Shown here piece after piece: positions 54,283 through 64,000 of a DNA stretch of 64,000 bases. Location: NCBI GenBank assembly GCA_902619615.1, contig CACNFD010000003.1, positions 97,610 through 161,609 on the forward strand, read 5' to 3'. Both the position numbers and the translations under genes were made by a program. Below the pieces are notes generated by a model. The model worked only from the letters and a program-made list of their open reading frames with translations. It did not search any database and was not told the origin of the DNA. Positions within the stretch are counted from its first letter, which is position 1; each line of letters opens with the position of its first letter. The stretch comes from an uncultured SAR116 cluster alpha proteobacterium (GTDB lineage Bacteria; Pseudomonadota; Alphaproteobacteria; Puniceispirillales; Marisalimonadaceae).

Positions 54283-54883
54283 TGAAAAGAAAGATAATAA
54301 TGTAAAAAAAATTTTACTGGCTGCAGGTGAAAGTAAACGTTTTGGAAATAAAAATAAACTTTCAGAAATAATAAATGGTAAACCTATAATTAACCATATT
54401 TTAGATACATTATTTGAAGTATTTGATCCGTCAGAATTGATAGTAATAGTAGGGCATGAACAAAATATAATTAAAAATTTAATATTTAATAAGGACATCA
54501 AAATTTTAGAAAACAAAAACTACAGAAAAGGTATTGGAACTTCAATTGCTTTAGGAATGAATAATTTAAATTCAGATATTGATGGAGTTATGATTATTCC
54601 AGCAGATATGCCATATATTAATTCTAAAGATCTTATTAACTTAGAAAAAAAATTTATGGAACTCAATTGTGTAAAAGTAGTAATGCCTGAACATAATTAT
54701 CGAATAGGTAATCCTGTTATCTTGCCAAGAAATTATTTTAAAACTTTAAAAAGTCTCAAAGATGATTTTGGTGCCAGATCACTAATTAGAAAAAAAGATA
54801 TAATTACTCTTAAAACTGGATTTGGAACAATTTTTGATATTGATACAAAAGAAGAACTAGCTAAAACAAAAGTAAATTATTAA
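54275..54883 (+). CDS. MocA-like molybdenum cofactor nucleotidyltransferase
   Basis: A 202-residue nucleotidyltransferase of the MobA/MocA group. ILLAAGESKRFGNKNKL is the NTP-binding loop and IIPADMPY the metal-binding motif. Together with xdhC this pairing is typical of cytidylyl-form molybdenum cofactor supply for xanthine dehydrogenase- and CO dehydrogenase-like enzymes. MobA itself (GTP) is less likely given the neighbour. The stop abuts the typA stop with no gap. Confidence 0.85.
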   Translation: MTNEKKDNNVKKILLAAGESKRFGNKNKLSEIINGKPIINHILDTLFEVFDPSELIVIVGHEQNIIKNLIFNKDIKILENKNYRKGIGTSIALGMNNLNSDIDGVMIIPADMPYINSKDLINLEKKFMELNCVKVVMPEHNYRIGNPVILPRNYFKTLKSLKDDFGARSLIRKKDIITLKTGFGTIFDIDTKEELAKTKVNY

Positions 54884-56728
54884 TTAAGATGCAGCTCTTG
54901 CGGCTTTTTTTCTTTCATGTTCTTTTAAAAATTTTTTTCTAATTCTAAGACTAACTGGCGTTACTTCAATGAGTTCATCATCATTTATAAATTCCAATGC
55001 AAATTCTAAAGTAACATTAATAGGTGTTGTTAATAAGACAGCGTCATCATTACCAGAAGCTCTTACATTTGTAAGTTGTTTACCTTTGAGAGGATTTACA
55101 ACAAGATCATTATTTCTACTGTGAATACCAATAATCATCCCTTCATATACTTCAACACCATTTTTAATTATCATTTTTCCTCTATCTTGAAGGTTAAATA
55201 ATGCATATGGAAGAGCTTTACCTTGGCCAATTGAAATTAAGGCTCCATTTCGTCTTCCAGTCTGTAATCCTTCAATAACAGGTCTATACTTATCAAATGT
55301 ATGATACATGAGACCTGATCCAGAGGTTAAAGTTAAAAATTCTGTCCTGAAACCTATTAAACCTCTACTAGCAATGCTATAATCTATACGAACTCTACCG
55401 TTGCTGTCTGGGACCATATCTATTAATTGAGCTTTTCTTTCACCCAGTTTTTCCATTATTTTGCCTTGATGAATTTCTTCAATATCAATGGTTAAGTTTT
55501 CAAATGGCTCATTTTTAACACTGTCTATAATTTTTGTAATAACTTCTGGAGATGAAACGCCCATTTCAAAACCTTCTCTTCTCATATTCTCGATAAGCAC
55601 AGATAAGTGAAGTTCACCACGACCTGAAATTCTAAATTTATCTGGATTATCTGTATCTTCAACTCTTAATGCAACATTAGTTTTTAATTCTTGATGTAAC
55701 CGTTCACGTATTGACCTACTCGTTACTAATTTTCCTTCTTGACCTGCAAATGGACTGTCATTAACTTGTATCATCATACTTATAGTAGGTTCATCAACGG
55801 ATAATTTTTGTAATGCTTCAAACTTTCCAACTTCACAAATTGTATCTGAGATCTTTAGCTCTCCTAGGCCGCTTATTGCTACAATGTCTCCTGCATTAGC
55901 CTCATCAACTTCCACCTTTTCTAGACCATGAAAATTCATTATTTGTAAAACTTTACCTTGACGAACATTTCCATTTTCATTTCCAATAGAGACATTTTGA
56001 CCTTTTTTTAAATACCCTCTTCTTATTCTTCCTGTTCCTATCAAACCAACATAACTTGAATAGCTTAAAGCTGATATTTGCATTTGAAGATTACTATTTG
56101 GATCGACATTTGGATAAGGAACTTTGTTTATGATAGTATCGAAAATTACATCCATATTGTTTCTTTTATTTATCAAATCATTAGTTGCCCATCCCTGAAT
56201 TGCAGATGCATAAACTACAGGGAAATCAAGTTGTTTTTCATTAGCGCCTAATTTATCAAAAAGATCAAAAGTTTGGTCTAATACCCAATCTGGTCTAGCT
56301 CCATCTCTGTCAACTTTGTTGATTACGACAATTGGACAGAGACCAGATTCAAGAGCTTTTTTAGTAACAAAACTAGTTTGCGGCATAGGACCATCAACAG
56401 CATCAACTAACAATAATACTGAGTCTACCATAGATAAAACTCTTTCAACTTCACCACCAAAATCCGCATGACCTGGAGTGTCTACAATATTAATTCTCCA
56501 TTCTTTCCATCTCAATCCTGTGTTTTTTGATAAAATCGTTATGCCACGTTCTTTTTCCAAATCATTAGAATCCATTATTCTTTCAACTAATTCTGAATGA
56601 GCAGCAAATGTACCAGATTGTTGTAACAATGTATCAACTAAGGTTGTTTTACCATGATCAACATGAGCAACAATGGCTATATTTCTAATCAGTTTTATTT
56701 TCTCTTCTGCTGACATAATATTTTTCAT
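54884..56728 (-). CDS. typA: Ribosome-associated GTPase TypA/BipA
   Basis: Translational GTPase that helps 50S subunit assembly and stress responses. The 614 residues have the G1 motif AHVDHGKT (21-28), G3 [14 protein letters not shown] and G4 NKVD, followed by domain II, III, V regions as in EF-G (without domain IV) and the BipA-specific C-terminal domain ([35 protein letters not shown]). A second ATG at codon 5 is possible. It is 105 bases after the RND pump gene on the same strand. Confidence 0.96.
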   Translation of the reverse strand: MKNIMSAEEKIKLIRNIAIVAHVDHGKTTLVDTLLQQSGTFAAHSELVERIMDSNDLEKERGITILSKNTGLRWKEWRINIVDTPGHADFGGEVERVLSMVDSVLLLVDAVDGPMPQTSFVTKKALESGLCPIVVINKVDRDGARPDWVLDQTFDLFDKLGANEKQLDFPVVYASAIQGWATNDLINKRNNMDVIFDTIINKVPYPNVDPNSNLQMQISALSYSSYVGLIGTGRIRRGYLKKGQNVSIGNENGNVRQGKVLQIMNFHGLEKVEVDEANAGDIVAISGLGELKISDTICEVGKFEALQKLSVDEPTISMMIQVNDSPFAGQEGKLVTSRSIRERLHQELKTNVALRVEDTDNPDKFRISGRGELHLSVLIENMRREGFEMGVSSPEVITKIIDSVKNEPFENLTIDIEEIHQGKIMEKLGERKAQLIDMVPDSNGRVRIDYSIASRGLIGFRTEFLTLTSGSGLMYHTFDKYRPVIEGLQTGRRNGALISIGQGKALPYALFNLQDRGKMIIKNGVEVYEGMIIGIHSRNNDLVVNPLKGKQLTNVRASGNDDAVLLTTPINVTLEFALEFINDDELIEVTPVSLRIRKKFLKEHERKKAARAAS

Positions 56729-56833
56729 TTTACTTCTTTAATTTTATTAAGATTTAACATAACGGTGCTTATATAGCTTTTTATTAAGTCCTTTGTCACT
56801 AAATAAAAATAAAGAATTACAATTTAGTTAGAA

Positions 56834-59800
56834 TTAAATAAATTCTTCTTGTTTGGTTTGAGATATTGGTTTTACTTTTTCGAATTTCAACGCTAAAGCA
56901 AGTAAGGGTGGAACAATAAGTAAAGTTAAAATAGCAGAGGTGGATAATCCTCCAAAAACAACAGTTCCGATACCACGGTATAGTTCCGAACCAGAGCCTG
57001 GAAAAATTACAAGTGGAATTAACCCAAATAAACTTGTCAAAGTTGACATAAAAATTGGTCTTATTCTATTTCTTGTTGCTTCAGTTATAGCTTTTGAAAT
57101 TTTCATGCTTTCATATCTAATATGCCAAAGAGTTTGCTCTACCATCAAAATAGAATTGTTAACAACAATTCCAGTCAAGATAATAAAACCTAACATAGTT
57201 AGCATATCCAGTGATTGAGCAGTAAATTGATTTAAAACAACTAAACCCATAACTCCACCTGCACCTGCTATTGGGACAGTTATCACAATTACAAAAGGTA
57301 AGATAAATGACCTCATTAGAATTGTAAGCAATAAAAATATTACAAGAAAAGCAATTAAGACATTATTTTTCATTGCAATCCATGTCCGCTCTAATTCACT
57401 TGCCGCCCCAGACAAGTTGATAGAAATACCATTAGGTATGTTTTTTGACAGAGGTTTAATTACTGAGTTTTGCAATTTTAAAACAGCATCTTCTAATGAA
57501 ATACTCTCATCTGGACGTATTTGTAATGTAACCACTCTTCTTCCTGATAACCTTTTTATTTGTTTGGGAACACCAATCAAGTCAATATCCGCAACTTGAG
57601 ATAATCTTACTAATTCTCCTGTTTTGAGTATCAATGGTAAATTTTTTAAATCATCTATTTTGTGAGTATTGGCTTTATTTGAAGTTAAAACTAGTTCAAT
57701 TAATCTTCCTTCAAACGGTATTTCCAGGATTCTTATCCCATCATTATATATATCCAAAGATTGTGCTAAATCTTTAGCTGACATTCCAATATCAGCTAAT
57801 CTCTCTGGAATAGGTTTTATTATTATTTGAGGAGATCCAGTTCCCATTTGAGGAACTGACCTAACTTGATGACCATCTTTAGGTGGAAATTCGTTTCTGA
57901 TACTTCTAAAAATTTTTTGTGCTGTTGGTTGTATTAAATCTAGTGAAGGTCCTGTAATTTCTAGTTTTATAACTCTAGATCCACCTACTGATCTTCCAAA
58001 TAATGATGCTTGCTGAGCAAATGCTCTAGCACCTGGTTGTAATCTTATTGGTTTTGTTAATACAGGTAAAATTTCTTTTACTCTTTCAGGATTTTCAGTA
58101 GCTGCTCCAGCAAATGCACCACCTGAATAGGCTACAAAGAAGAAACGTGCAATCTTTGGCTTTCCATAAGGACCATTACTCTCAGCCTCCCAAAGTGGTT
58201 TTGCGGCTCTCTCCATAGCTCTAGATATTTCAACAGTTGAATCTTTATTATACCCTGGAGGTACAATTATACGAGCAAATACAAAATTTCTATTCCCATC
58301 AGGCAAATAATCAAGTGGAGGAAGAAAAGACACTATTATTAAGCCAGCGGTAATTATCAAACAAAAAACAACAGTCAAACCAGATTTCAAAGAAGTAGTT
58401 GTCCAAGAAGCATATGTTTGTATTAATTTTGCTAACTTACCTGCAAAATTATCAATAAATTTAATAGAAAACCATTTTTCTTCTTTTTCTTTTGAACTCT
58501 CAAGTATTCTAGAAGCTAAAGATGGTATTAATGTTATTGAAATTACAACTGAGATTAATACAGATACTGAAATTGCTATGCCTATATCTCTAAATAATTG
58601 TCCTACTGGCAAATCTAGTAATAAAATTGGAATGAAAACAACAACAGTAGTTAGTGCAGAACCTAGTATAGGAGCCCAAACTTGTTTTGAGCCCCTGTAT
58701 GAAGCCATGGTAGCAGACATACCTGACTGTTTTAATCTATATATATTCTCTTGACTGACAATTGAAGCATCAACTACCATTCCAACAGCAAAGGCTAGTC
58801 CAGCCAACGATATAACGTTCACCGAAAGACCCAACCAAGAAATTGCTACAAATGTACCAATAACAGAAACTGGTATTGCCAACATAATTATAGATGTAGG
58901 TCTGATGCTCCTTAAAAAAAGCATTAATATACATATTGCAAGAATTCCACCAATAATGATGTTTTGTTGAACTAATTTAATGGCAGCATTTATATAAACT
59001 GTTTCATCATAAACATTATTCAAAACAAGACCATTTTCAGCAAGAATACCATTGTTTAATTTTTCAATTTCAATCTTTAAACTTTTGATAATTTCTACAA
59101 CGTTTGAATCAGGTTCTCTTATTACTGCAAAAGTAATTGCATCCTGTCCGTTTAACCTTCTAAAACTAGTAGGTTTTTTGTAAGACATATAAATTTTTGC
59201 TACATCTTCTAATTTAACATTTACCGGGATACCATCTAAACCCGTTTCAGATCTCAAAATTATATTTCTAGCAGTTTTGGGTGTATATGAAATAGCTTCA
59301 GTTCGAAGAGAATAAGTTCTTTTTCCCTCAATAATTTCTCCTGCCGTGACTTGTGCTGAACTAGCTCTCAGTGCCTCCAGTACAGCTGGTATTGAAATTG
59401 AATATTCAGCTAATTTATTTATATCTAATGCAACTTTTAATTCTTTTTTTTGCCCTCCTCGGAATGTTATTTCTGAAACACCTTCTATTCGTGATAATTT
59501 TTCTATAATTTCATATTCTACAAAATCTCCCAAACTACCTAGATCCTGTACTTTAGAGCCAGGTAATTTAATCATAGCCAATCTTGAAATTGGGCTATCA
59601 TCTGAATTAGATGTACGAACAGTTGGCCGTTTTGCATCAAAAGGTAAACCGTCAATTGAGGAAACTTTACTCAATAGCTGTACAAGAGCAATGTCCATAT
59701 CTTGACCAACGGAATATGTTAAAGTTACTTTTGCAGATCCAAAACGACTATCAGATTCAACCGTTTCAATACCAGTAAGTGAACTAACAGCTAATTCAAC

Positions 59801-60001
59801 CCTAGTAACAACTTCCCTTTCAACATCTTTAGGAGAAGCACCTGGCCATGAAACTCTTACCTGTAAAACTGGCTTGTCTATGTCAGGTGTCATTTGAATT
59901 GGTATTTTTTGTAAAGAAACAAAACCAAAAGCAATGATAAGAAAAATCATCGCAGCAACTGCTATAGGTTGTTTAATTGCAAATTTGATTAAATTATCCA
60001 T
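56834..60001 (-). CDS. RND efflux transporter inner-membrane pump (HAE1-like)
   Basis: Proton-driven exporter of 1055 residues with twelve predicted membrane helices and two large periplasmic loops. The start is the usual single helix, followed by IPIQMTPDIDKPVL and a VSWPGASPKDVEREV motif. The central AGLAFAVGMVVDASIV in helix 4 holds the proton-relay aspartate, and the second half has LTGIVVNNSILMVEQ. It lies 21 bases after its adaptor gene. The substrates (drugs, bile-like compounds, metabolites) are not predictable. No outer-membrane channel gene (tolC) is next to it. Confidence 0.93.
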   Translation of the reverse strand: MDNLIKFAIKQPIAVAAMIFLIIAFGFVSLQKIPIQMTPDIDKPVLQVRVSWPGASPKDVEREVVTRVELAVSSLTGIETVESDSRFGSAKVTLTYSVGQDMDIALVQLLSKVSSIDGLPFDAKRPTVRTSNSDDSPISRLAMIKLPGSKVQDLGSLGDFVEYEIIEKLSRIEGVSEITFRGGQKKELKVALDINKLAEYSISIPAVLEALRASSAQVTAGEIIEGKRTYSLRTEAISYTPKTARNIILRSETGLDGIPVNVKLEDVAKIYMSYKKPTSFRRLNGQDAITFAVIREPDSNVVEIIKSLKIEIEKLNNGILAENGLVLNNVYDETVYINAAIKLVQQNIIIGGILAICILMLFLRSIRPTSIIMLAIPVSVIGTFVAISWLGLSVNVISLAGLAFAVGMVVDASIVSQENIYRLKQSGMSATMASYRGSKQVWAPILGSALTTVVVFIPILLLDLPVGQLFRDIGIAISVSVLISVVISITLIPSLASRILESSKEKEEKWFSIKFIDNFAGKLAKLIQTYASWTTTSLKSGLTVVFCLIITAGLIIVSFLPPLDYLPDGNRNFVFARIIVPPGYNKDSTVEISRAMERAAKPLWEAESNGPYGKPKIARFFFVAYSGGAFAGAATENPERVKEILPVLTKPIRLQPGARAFAQQASLFGRSVGGSRVIKLEITGPSLDLIQPTAQKIFRSIRNEFPPKDGHQVRSVPQMGTGSPQIIIKPIPERLADIGMSAKDLAQSLDIYNDGIRILEIPFEGRLIELVLTSNKANTHKIDDLKNLPLILKTGELVRLSQVADIDLIGVPKQIKRLSGRRVVTLQIRPDESISLEDAVLKLQNSVIKPLSKNIPNGISINLSGAASELERTWIAMKNNVLIAFLVIFLLLTILMRSFILPFVIVITVPIAGAGGVMGLVVLNQFTAQSLDMLTMLGFIILTGIVVNNSILMVEQTLWHIRYESMKISKAITEATRNRIRPIFMSTLTSLFGLIPLVIFPGSGSELYRGIGTVVFGGLSTSAILTLLIVPPLLALALKFEKVKPISQTKQEEFI

Positions 60002-60022
60002 ATTTTATGACTAAATCTTAGA

Positions 60023-61141
60023 TTATTTTTTTTTTCTTTTTAATTTAATTGCTTGGTTTGGCCTTAAGTTTTCGTTCCCCTTCACCACTACGAGTTGGCC
60101 TTCTTCTAGACCTTTTAAAATCTCTATTTTGTCTCCAAAAGATACTCCATTTTGAATGAATCTCTGTTTGGCCAACCCTTTGTCAAAAATATACACAATT
60201 TGTTTATTAGTTGATGGTATTAGTGCATCTTTTGGTATAAGCAACCTTGGCTTAATGTCCCCAAAAGGTATATGTAAAGAAAATCTAGTACCAGAAACAT
60301 TAATATTTGTTGGCAAATCTTCATTTAAACTTATTCTAAGTTTTCTAGTTCCAGTTCTAACATTCTCTATATTTACAATACCTCTCACTTTCCCAGAAAA
60401 TTTAGCTCTTTGACTAAAAATATCGACTATTGAACCTGTTTTAACTTCTGAAGCTATATCAGATCTTAAATCAGTTTCTATTTCTTTAAATTGAGTGTTA
60501 AGAATAGATGCTAAAATTTTACCTTTCGATGTTAATGCACCAACTTGTGCATCTATATTGACAATGTTTCCATCAATTGGTGATAAAATCTTAGAAAAAC
60601 TTAACTTTTCTTTATTTTCACTAAGTAAAATTTCAAGCCTTTTAATATTATATTTTCTTTGAGCAATTTGTTGCTGATTTTCAAGAAGTAAAATATTAAT
60701 GCCATCTAATTTGTCTTGAGTAATAATATTTTGTTTTTTTAAATTATTAGCATTTTGAACTTTAGATAGCCTTAATAACAATTTTTTTTTCAAAATATCA
60801 AGTGTTTCCTTCTCATATTCCATTTCAGCAGAAATTTGCTCTATGTTTCTCAAAATATCTTTTGAATCAAGAGTAAACAAAACATCATTTTTCTTAACAT
60901 TATCTCCAATGTTAAAGTGAATTTTTAAGATTTCCTGATTAATTTTCGAAGAAATGATAGTTGGATTAACTGCTACTAATCTACCAATAGATTTAGTCTT
61001 TTCTGCTATATTAAAATATTGAACTTTCGCAACATTGACTAAAGAGGCTCTTTTGTCCTTGTTCTTGAAAGATGACTGAGCAGACAAAGGAAGTGAAATA
61101 AAAAATGATAAGTTAAATAAAATTACGATCAAAATTTTCAT
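60023..61141 (-). CDS. RND periplasmic adaptor (membrane fusion) protein
   Basis: Adaptor of 372 residues linking the RND pump to an outer-membrane channel. A signal peptide (1-21, PLSAQ) precedes a lipoyl-like domain (IHFNIGDNVKKNDVLFTLD), a long coiled-coil hairpin (about residues 90-175), the second half of the lipoyl domain with ILSPIDGNIVNIDAQVGALT and a beta-barrel domain. It is the first gene of the two-gene pump operon and is separated by 26 bases from pckA upstream. Confidence 0.9.
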   Translation of the reverse strand: MKILIVILFNLSFFISLPLSAQSSFKNKDKRASLVNVAKVQYFNIAEKTKSIGRLVAVNPTIISSKINQEILKIHFNIGDNVKKNDVLFTLDSKDILRNIEQISAEMEYEKETLDILKKKLLLRLSKVQNANNLKKQNIITQDKLDGINILLLENQQQIAQRKYNIKRLEILLSENKEKLSFSKILSPIDGNIVNIDAQVGALTSKGKILASILNTQFKEIETDLRSDIASEVKTGSIVDIFSQRAKFSGKVRGIVNIENVRTGTRKLRISLNEDLPTNINVSGTRFSLHIPFGDIKPRLLIPKDALIPSTNKQIVYIFDKGLAKQRFIQNGVSFGDKIEILKGLEEGQLVVVKGNENLRPNQAIKLKRKKK

Positions 61142-61167
61142 TTTTTATATCAATGCAAAATATATTG

Positions 61168-62778
61168 TTAAAGTTGTGGACCTGCAGCTAAAAGTTTTCT
61201 TCCATGGTCATTATCACAAAATTTTTGAAAGTTATTGACAAATAGTTGTGCTAATTCCTTAGCTTTATTTTCCCATTCAGAATTATTTTTCCATGATGAT
61301 CTAGGATCTAACAAATTAGAAGGAACATTATTAATGCTTTTAGGAATTGATAAATTAAAATAAGGTATAATTTCAGTTTCTATATCTTTTAATTCATCAT
61401 TTAATATTGCGTCTATAATTAATCTTGTATCCTTTAAAGAAATTCTTTCACCTTGACCATTCCATCCTGTATTTACTAAAAAAACTTGTGAATTTGATTC
61501 TTTCATTTTTTTGGACAATACATTTGAATATTGCGTTGGATGTAACATTAAAAAAGCTGCACCATAGCATGCAGAAAATGTTGGCTGCGGCTCGGTAATC
61601 CCTCTTTCTGTTCCAGCAGTTTTTGCAGTGAACCCTGATAGAAAATGATATTCAGCTTGATCATAAGTAAGTTTAGATACTGGAGGAAGAACCCCAAAAG
61701 CGTCAGCCGCTAAAAAAATTATTTTACTAGCATGTGTTCCTTTTGATACAGGCTTGACGATATTATCAATATGATATATTGGATACGATACTCTTGTATT
61801 TTGTGTAACTGATGTATCAAAATAATCTACAATACCTTCTGGACTTACACTTACATTCTCTAGTAATGCATCTCTTTTAATTGCTTTATAGATATCGGGT
61901 TCTTTGTTCTTGTCAAGGTCTATAGTTTTTGCATAACATCCGCCCTCAAAGTTAAATACACCCTCTTCATCCCATCCATGTTCATCATCTCCAATTAGTT
62001 GTCTTTTAGGATCGGTTGATAAAGTTGTTTTTCCTGTACCTGAGAGACCAAAAAACAATGCAACGGAACCATCTTGACCCATGTTTGCAGAACAATGCAT
62101 TGATGCTATATTTTTTTGAGGCAAGAGATAATTCATTATAGAAAACATACCCTTTTTCATCTCACCACCGTACCAAGTACCTCCAATTATCTGAATTTTA
62201 TCCGTCAAATTAAAAGCAATAAATGTTTCAGAATTTAAACCTTGTTCTTTAAAATTTTTATTAACTGATTTAGATCCATTTAAAACATGAAAATCTGGCT
62301 CAAAATCTTTTAGTTCTTCTTCAGATGGTCTTATAAACATATTTTTTACAAAGTGAGCTTGCCATGCAACTTCCATCACAAATCTTACTTTAAGGCAACT
62401 ATCATTATTAGCTCCACATAATGCATCTACTACATACAGTTTTTTGTTCGAAAGTTGGTTGCTGACTATTTTGTAAAGATTATCCCATGTATTTTTATTT
62501 ATTGGTTTATTGTCATTTTTTGAATTTTCTGAACTCCACCATAAGTTATCTCTGGTTGTTTCATCTTTTAATATATACTTATCTTTAGGAGATCTGCCGG
62601 TATAAATACCCGTCATTACGTTAACGGCTCCATACTCTGTATTTTGAACGGTTTCAAATCCTGACAAACTTTCATCATTTTCTTCATTATAAAGAAGGTC
62701 ATAAGATGGATTGTAAACAATTTCAGAAATATTATTTATTCCAATGTCAGATAATTGTTTTTTTAATTTTATATCCAT
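61168..62778 (-). CDS. pckA: Phosphoenolpyruvate carboxykinase (ATP)
   Basis: Converts oxaloacetate and ATP to phosphoenolpyruvate and CO2 at the start of gluconeogenesis. The 536 residues match the ATP-type family. The kinase-1a loop [13 protein letters not shown], the kinase-2 segment IGDDEHGW and YTGRSPKDK are intact, as is the [17 protein letters not shown] lid region. It is followed by the RND adaptor gene and is divergent from the FAD monooxygenase. Confidence 0.96.
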   Translation of the reverse strand: MDIKLKKQLSDIGINNISEIVYNPSYDLLYNEENDESLSGFETVQNTEYGAVNVMTGIYTGRSPKDKYILKDETTRDNLWWSSENSKNDNKPINKNTWDNLYKIVSNQLSNKKLYVVDALCGANNDSCLKVRFVMEVAWQAHFVKNMFIRPSEEELKDFEPDFHVLNGSKSVNKNFKEQGLNSETFIAFNLTDKIQIIGGTWYGGEMKKGMFSIMNYLLPQKNIASMHCSANMGQDGSVALFFGLSGTGKTTLSTDPKRQLIGDDEHGWDEEGVFNFEGGCYAKTIDLDKNKEPDIYKAIKRDALLENVSVSPEGIVDYFDTSVTQNTRVSYPIYHIDNIVKPVSKGTHASKIIFLAADAFGVLPPVSKLTYDQAEYHFLSGFTAKTAGTERGITEPQPTFSACYGAAFLMLHPTQYSNVLSKKMKESNSQVFLVNTGWNGQGERISLKDTRLIIDAILNDELKDIETEIIPYFNLSIPKSINNVPSNLLDPRSSWKNNSEWENKAKELAQLFVNNFQKFCDNDHGRKLLAAGPQL

Positions 62779-62989
62779 AAATTGCTCAAATTTTAGTTAT
62801 ATTTGTAGTTCAATCTTTAGTATTTTTTCTGAAAGTTCAAGTTATTTATAATCGATAATACTTTATTAAAAAATTAGAAATAATGATGTAAAATATCAGT
62901 TTTTCTAGTATGATAGCCATATGATACCTAATATTGAAATTTCAAGGTTTTATTCTAATTATAATTAATAATATATAGTTTATTAAAAA

Positions 62990-64000
62990 ATGAAAAAACA
63001 TTTAACTATAATTGGTGGAGGCTTTTCTTCTTGGATAGCAGCAAGCGTTTTTGCTGATAGTGGTTACTCCATAGATATTTTCGAAGGGAAAAATAAAAGT
63101 TTTGGATCCCAACAGATTACACCCAATGGTTGGGAAGCATTATCAAAACTTATAGGATCAAAAAAAATTCAGAAATATTTTGAACCATTTTATAATATTT
63201 ACATAAAAAGATTAAATTCAAAAAATAATTTAGAACTTTTATACCATCATGACTTTGTAGAAAAGAATTACAAATATGGTTCCATTGAAAGAGAAAGCAT
63301 AATTGGTTTTTTCAAAAATAATACTCTTAGAAATAATCTAATAAAAATAATTACTTCTAATGTGACAAATATAGTTTCAAATAATAATTACAATGAATTA
63401 ATTGATGACAAAGGACAGATTTTTAAAACTAATTTAATGATTGGTTCTGATGGCATTGATGGAATAAGTAGAGAGTTTGTAGTTGGATCAAATAGCTATA
63501 TTAAGAAGAAAAAAATTTATAGAACAGTATCATTTAAAGAAAGTGCCTACAATTTATCAAAAACAATTCTACAAGTATTAATTCACGAAAATGGTTATTA
63601 TGTAATTTATCCCGCAATTATTAACCAAAAAAAAGCAACAAATTATATTTTCGTTCCACAAAATAATGAAACTGAATTACCATCTTTAAATAACAAAATT
63701 TTAAATTATCTCATTCCTAAGGACTTAGAATGGAAAATAACATACGCTTCATTTAATTATGGAGAAAAAACTTCAATTTATAAAAATGGATTATTTCTAT
63801 TTGGGGATTCTGCTTTTGCAATGCCACCGCATACTGCACAAGCAGGCAATCAAATATTAGAAGACGCAGTTTACATTAAAAAATTACTAAATGAAAATTA
63901 TGATTTTTATGAAATAGTAAATATGTTTGTTAAAGAAAGATATTTAAAGAAAGATATGTTGGCTAAAAAATCCAAAATGGTTGGTGAAATACTTAATACC
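62990..64000 (+). CDS. FAD-dependent monooxygenase, partial (runs off the right edge)
   Basis: A flavoprotein of the UbiH / salicylate hydroxylase (PHBH-fold) group with 337 residues visible. The FAD-binding IIGGGFSSWIAASVF lies at residues 7-21, IGSDGIDGISR is the second (DG) motif, and GDSAFAMPPHTAQAGNQILEDA is the third (GD) motif, which contacts the FAD ribityl chain. The substrate is unknown; aromatic hydroxylation is the usual role. The frame remains open to base 64000, so only the C-terminal end is missing. It is divergent from pckA across a 211-base gap in which no clear promoter could be picked. Confidence 0.82.
   Translation, partial: MKKHLTIIGGGFSSWIAASVFADSGYSIDIFEGKNKSFGSQQITPNGWEALSKLIGSKKIQKYFEPFYNIYIKRLNSKNNLELLYHHDFVEKNYKYGSIERESIIGFFKNNTLRNNLIKIITSNVTNIVSNNNYNELIDDKGQIFKTNLMIGSDGIDGISREFVVGSNSYIKKKKIYRTVSFKESAYNLSKTILQVLIHENGYYVIYPAIINQKKATNYIFVPQNNETELPSLNNKILNYLIPKDLEWKITYASFNYGEKTSIYKNGLFLFGDSAFAMPPHTAQAGNQILEDAVYIKKLLNENYDFYEIVNMFVKERYLKKDMLAKKSKMVGEILNT

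Noticed and set aside
1..64000. CRISPR arrays, insertion sequences, integrases, prophage genes or attachment sites
   Set aside because: No regularly spaced repeats, transposase or integrase motifs, or repeats flanking the tRNA-Leu were found. The HNH gene at 44281 belongs to a chromosomal family and is not evidence of an intron or phage.

Overview
The window is 64 kb of very AT-rich, densely packed DNA (roughly 30% G+C by eye) from what looks like a streamlined, light-using marine alphaproteobacterium. The reasons are a proteorhodopsin followed by carotenoid genes, gaps between genes of tens of bases with many overlaps, and gene orders common in Alphaproteobacteria: a lipid A block (MsbA-like transporter, DUF374, waaA, lpxK, lpxL), purD-tadA-rluB-rsmD, and ribF-ileS-lspA-DUF3035-mutL. 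A SAR11-, HIMB59/AEGEAN-169- or SAR116-like lineage would fit, but no marker here fixes the taxon. No insertion sequence, prophage, CRISPR array or rRNA was seen. One tRNA, tRNA-Leu(CAA), is present.

Layout. 1-3 kb: proteorhodopsin, crtI and partial crtB on the minus strand, with a hairpin terminator between rhodopsin and crtI. 3.3-7.2 kb: a hypothetical with a possible GGCT-like fold, argC, pmbA and a tyrosine phosphatase. 7.2-13 kb: lipid A and core assembly. 13-24.3 kb: DNA, RNA and purine housekeeping (xseA, purD, tadA, rluB, rsmD, mutL, ileS, lspA, ribF). 24.5-31.8 kb: a mixed accessory block with mscS, a ChaC-like protein, a GMC oxidoreductase paired with a TauD-type dioxygenase, a second GGCT-domain protein, a TerB/DnaJ protein, a VOC protein and a D-amino-acid enzyme. 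31.8-34.6 kb: acnB. 34.8-41.4 kb: sulfur oxidation genes, namely a monoheme cytochrome plus flavocytochrome c sulfide dehydrogenase facing a soxS-Y-Z-C-D-B operon. 41.5-50.5 kb: prolyl-tRNA editing, CoxG, tRNA-Leu, dsbB, coq7, moaA, and phosphatidylethanolamine synthesis (psd, pssA). 50.7-52.6 kb: three unrecognised genes, one encoding a secreted protein of three Ig-like repeats. 52.6-64 kb: bioY, xdhC with a MocA-like partner, typA, an RND efflux pair, pckA and a partial FAD monooxygenase.

How the genes fit together. Light energy (a Q-type, predicted blue-tuned proton pump) and reduced sulfur would both supplement heterotrophy. SoxC needs molybdopterin, for which moaA is present; xdhC, the MocA-like gene and coxG point to a molybdenum hydroxylase encoded elsewhere. 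The most notable feature is that the compact sox operon has no soxX or soxA, while a flavocytochrome c sulfide dehydrogenase pair sits directly next to it. This suggests either that soxXA lies elsewhere or that sulfane sulfur reaches SoxYZ from sulfide rather than from thiosulfate.
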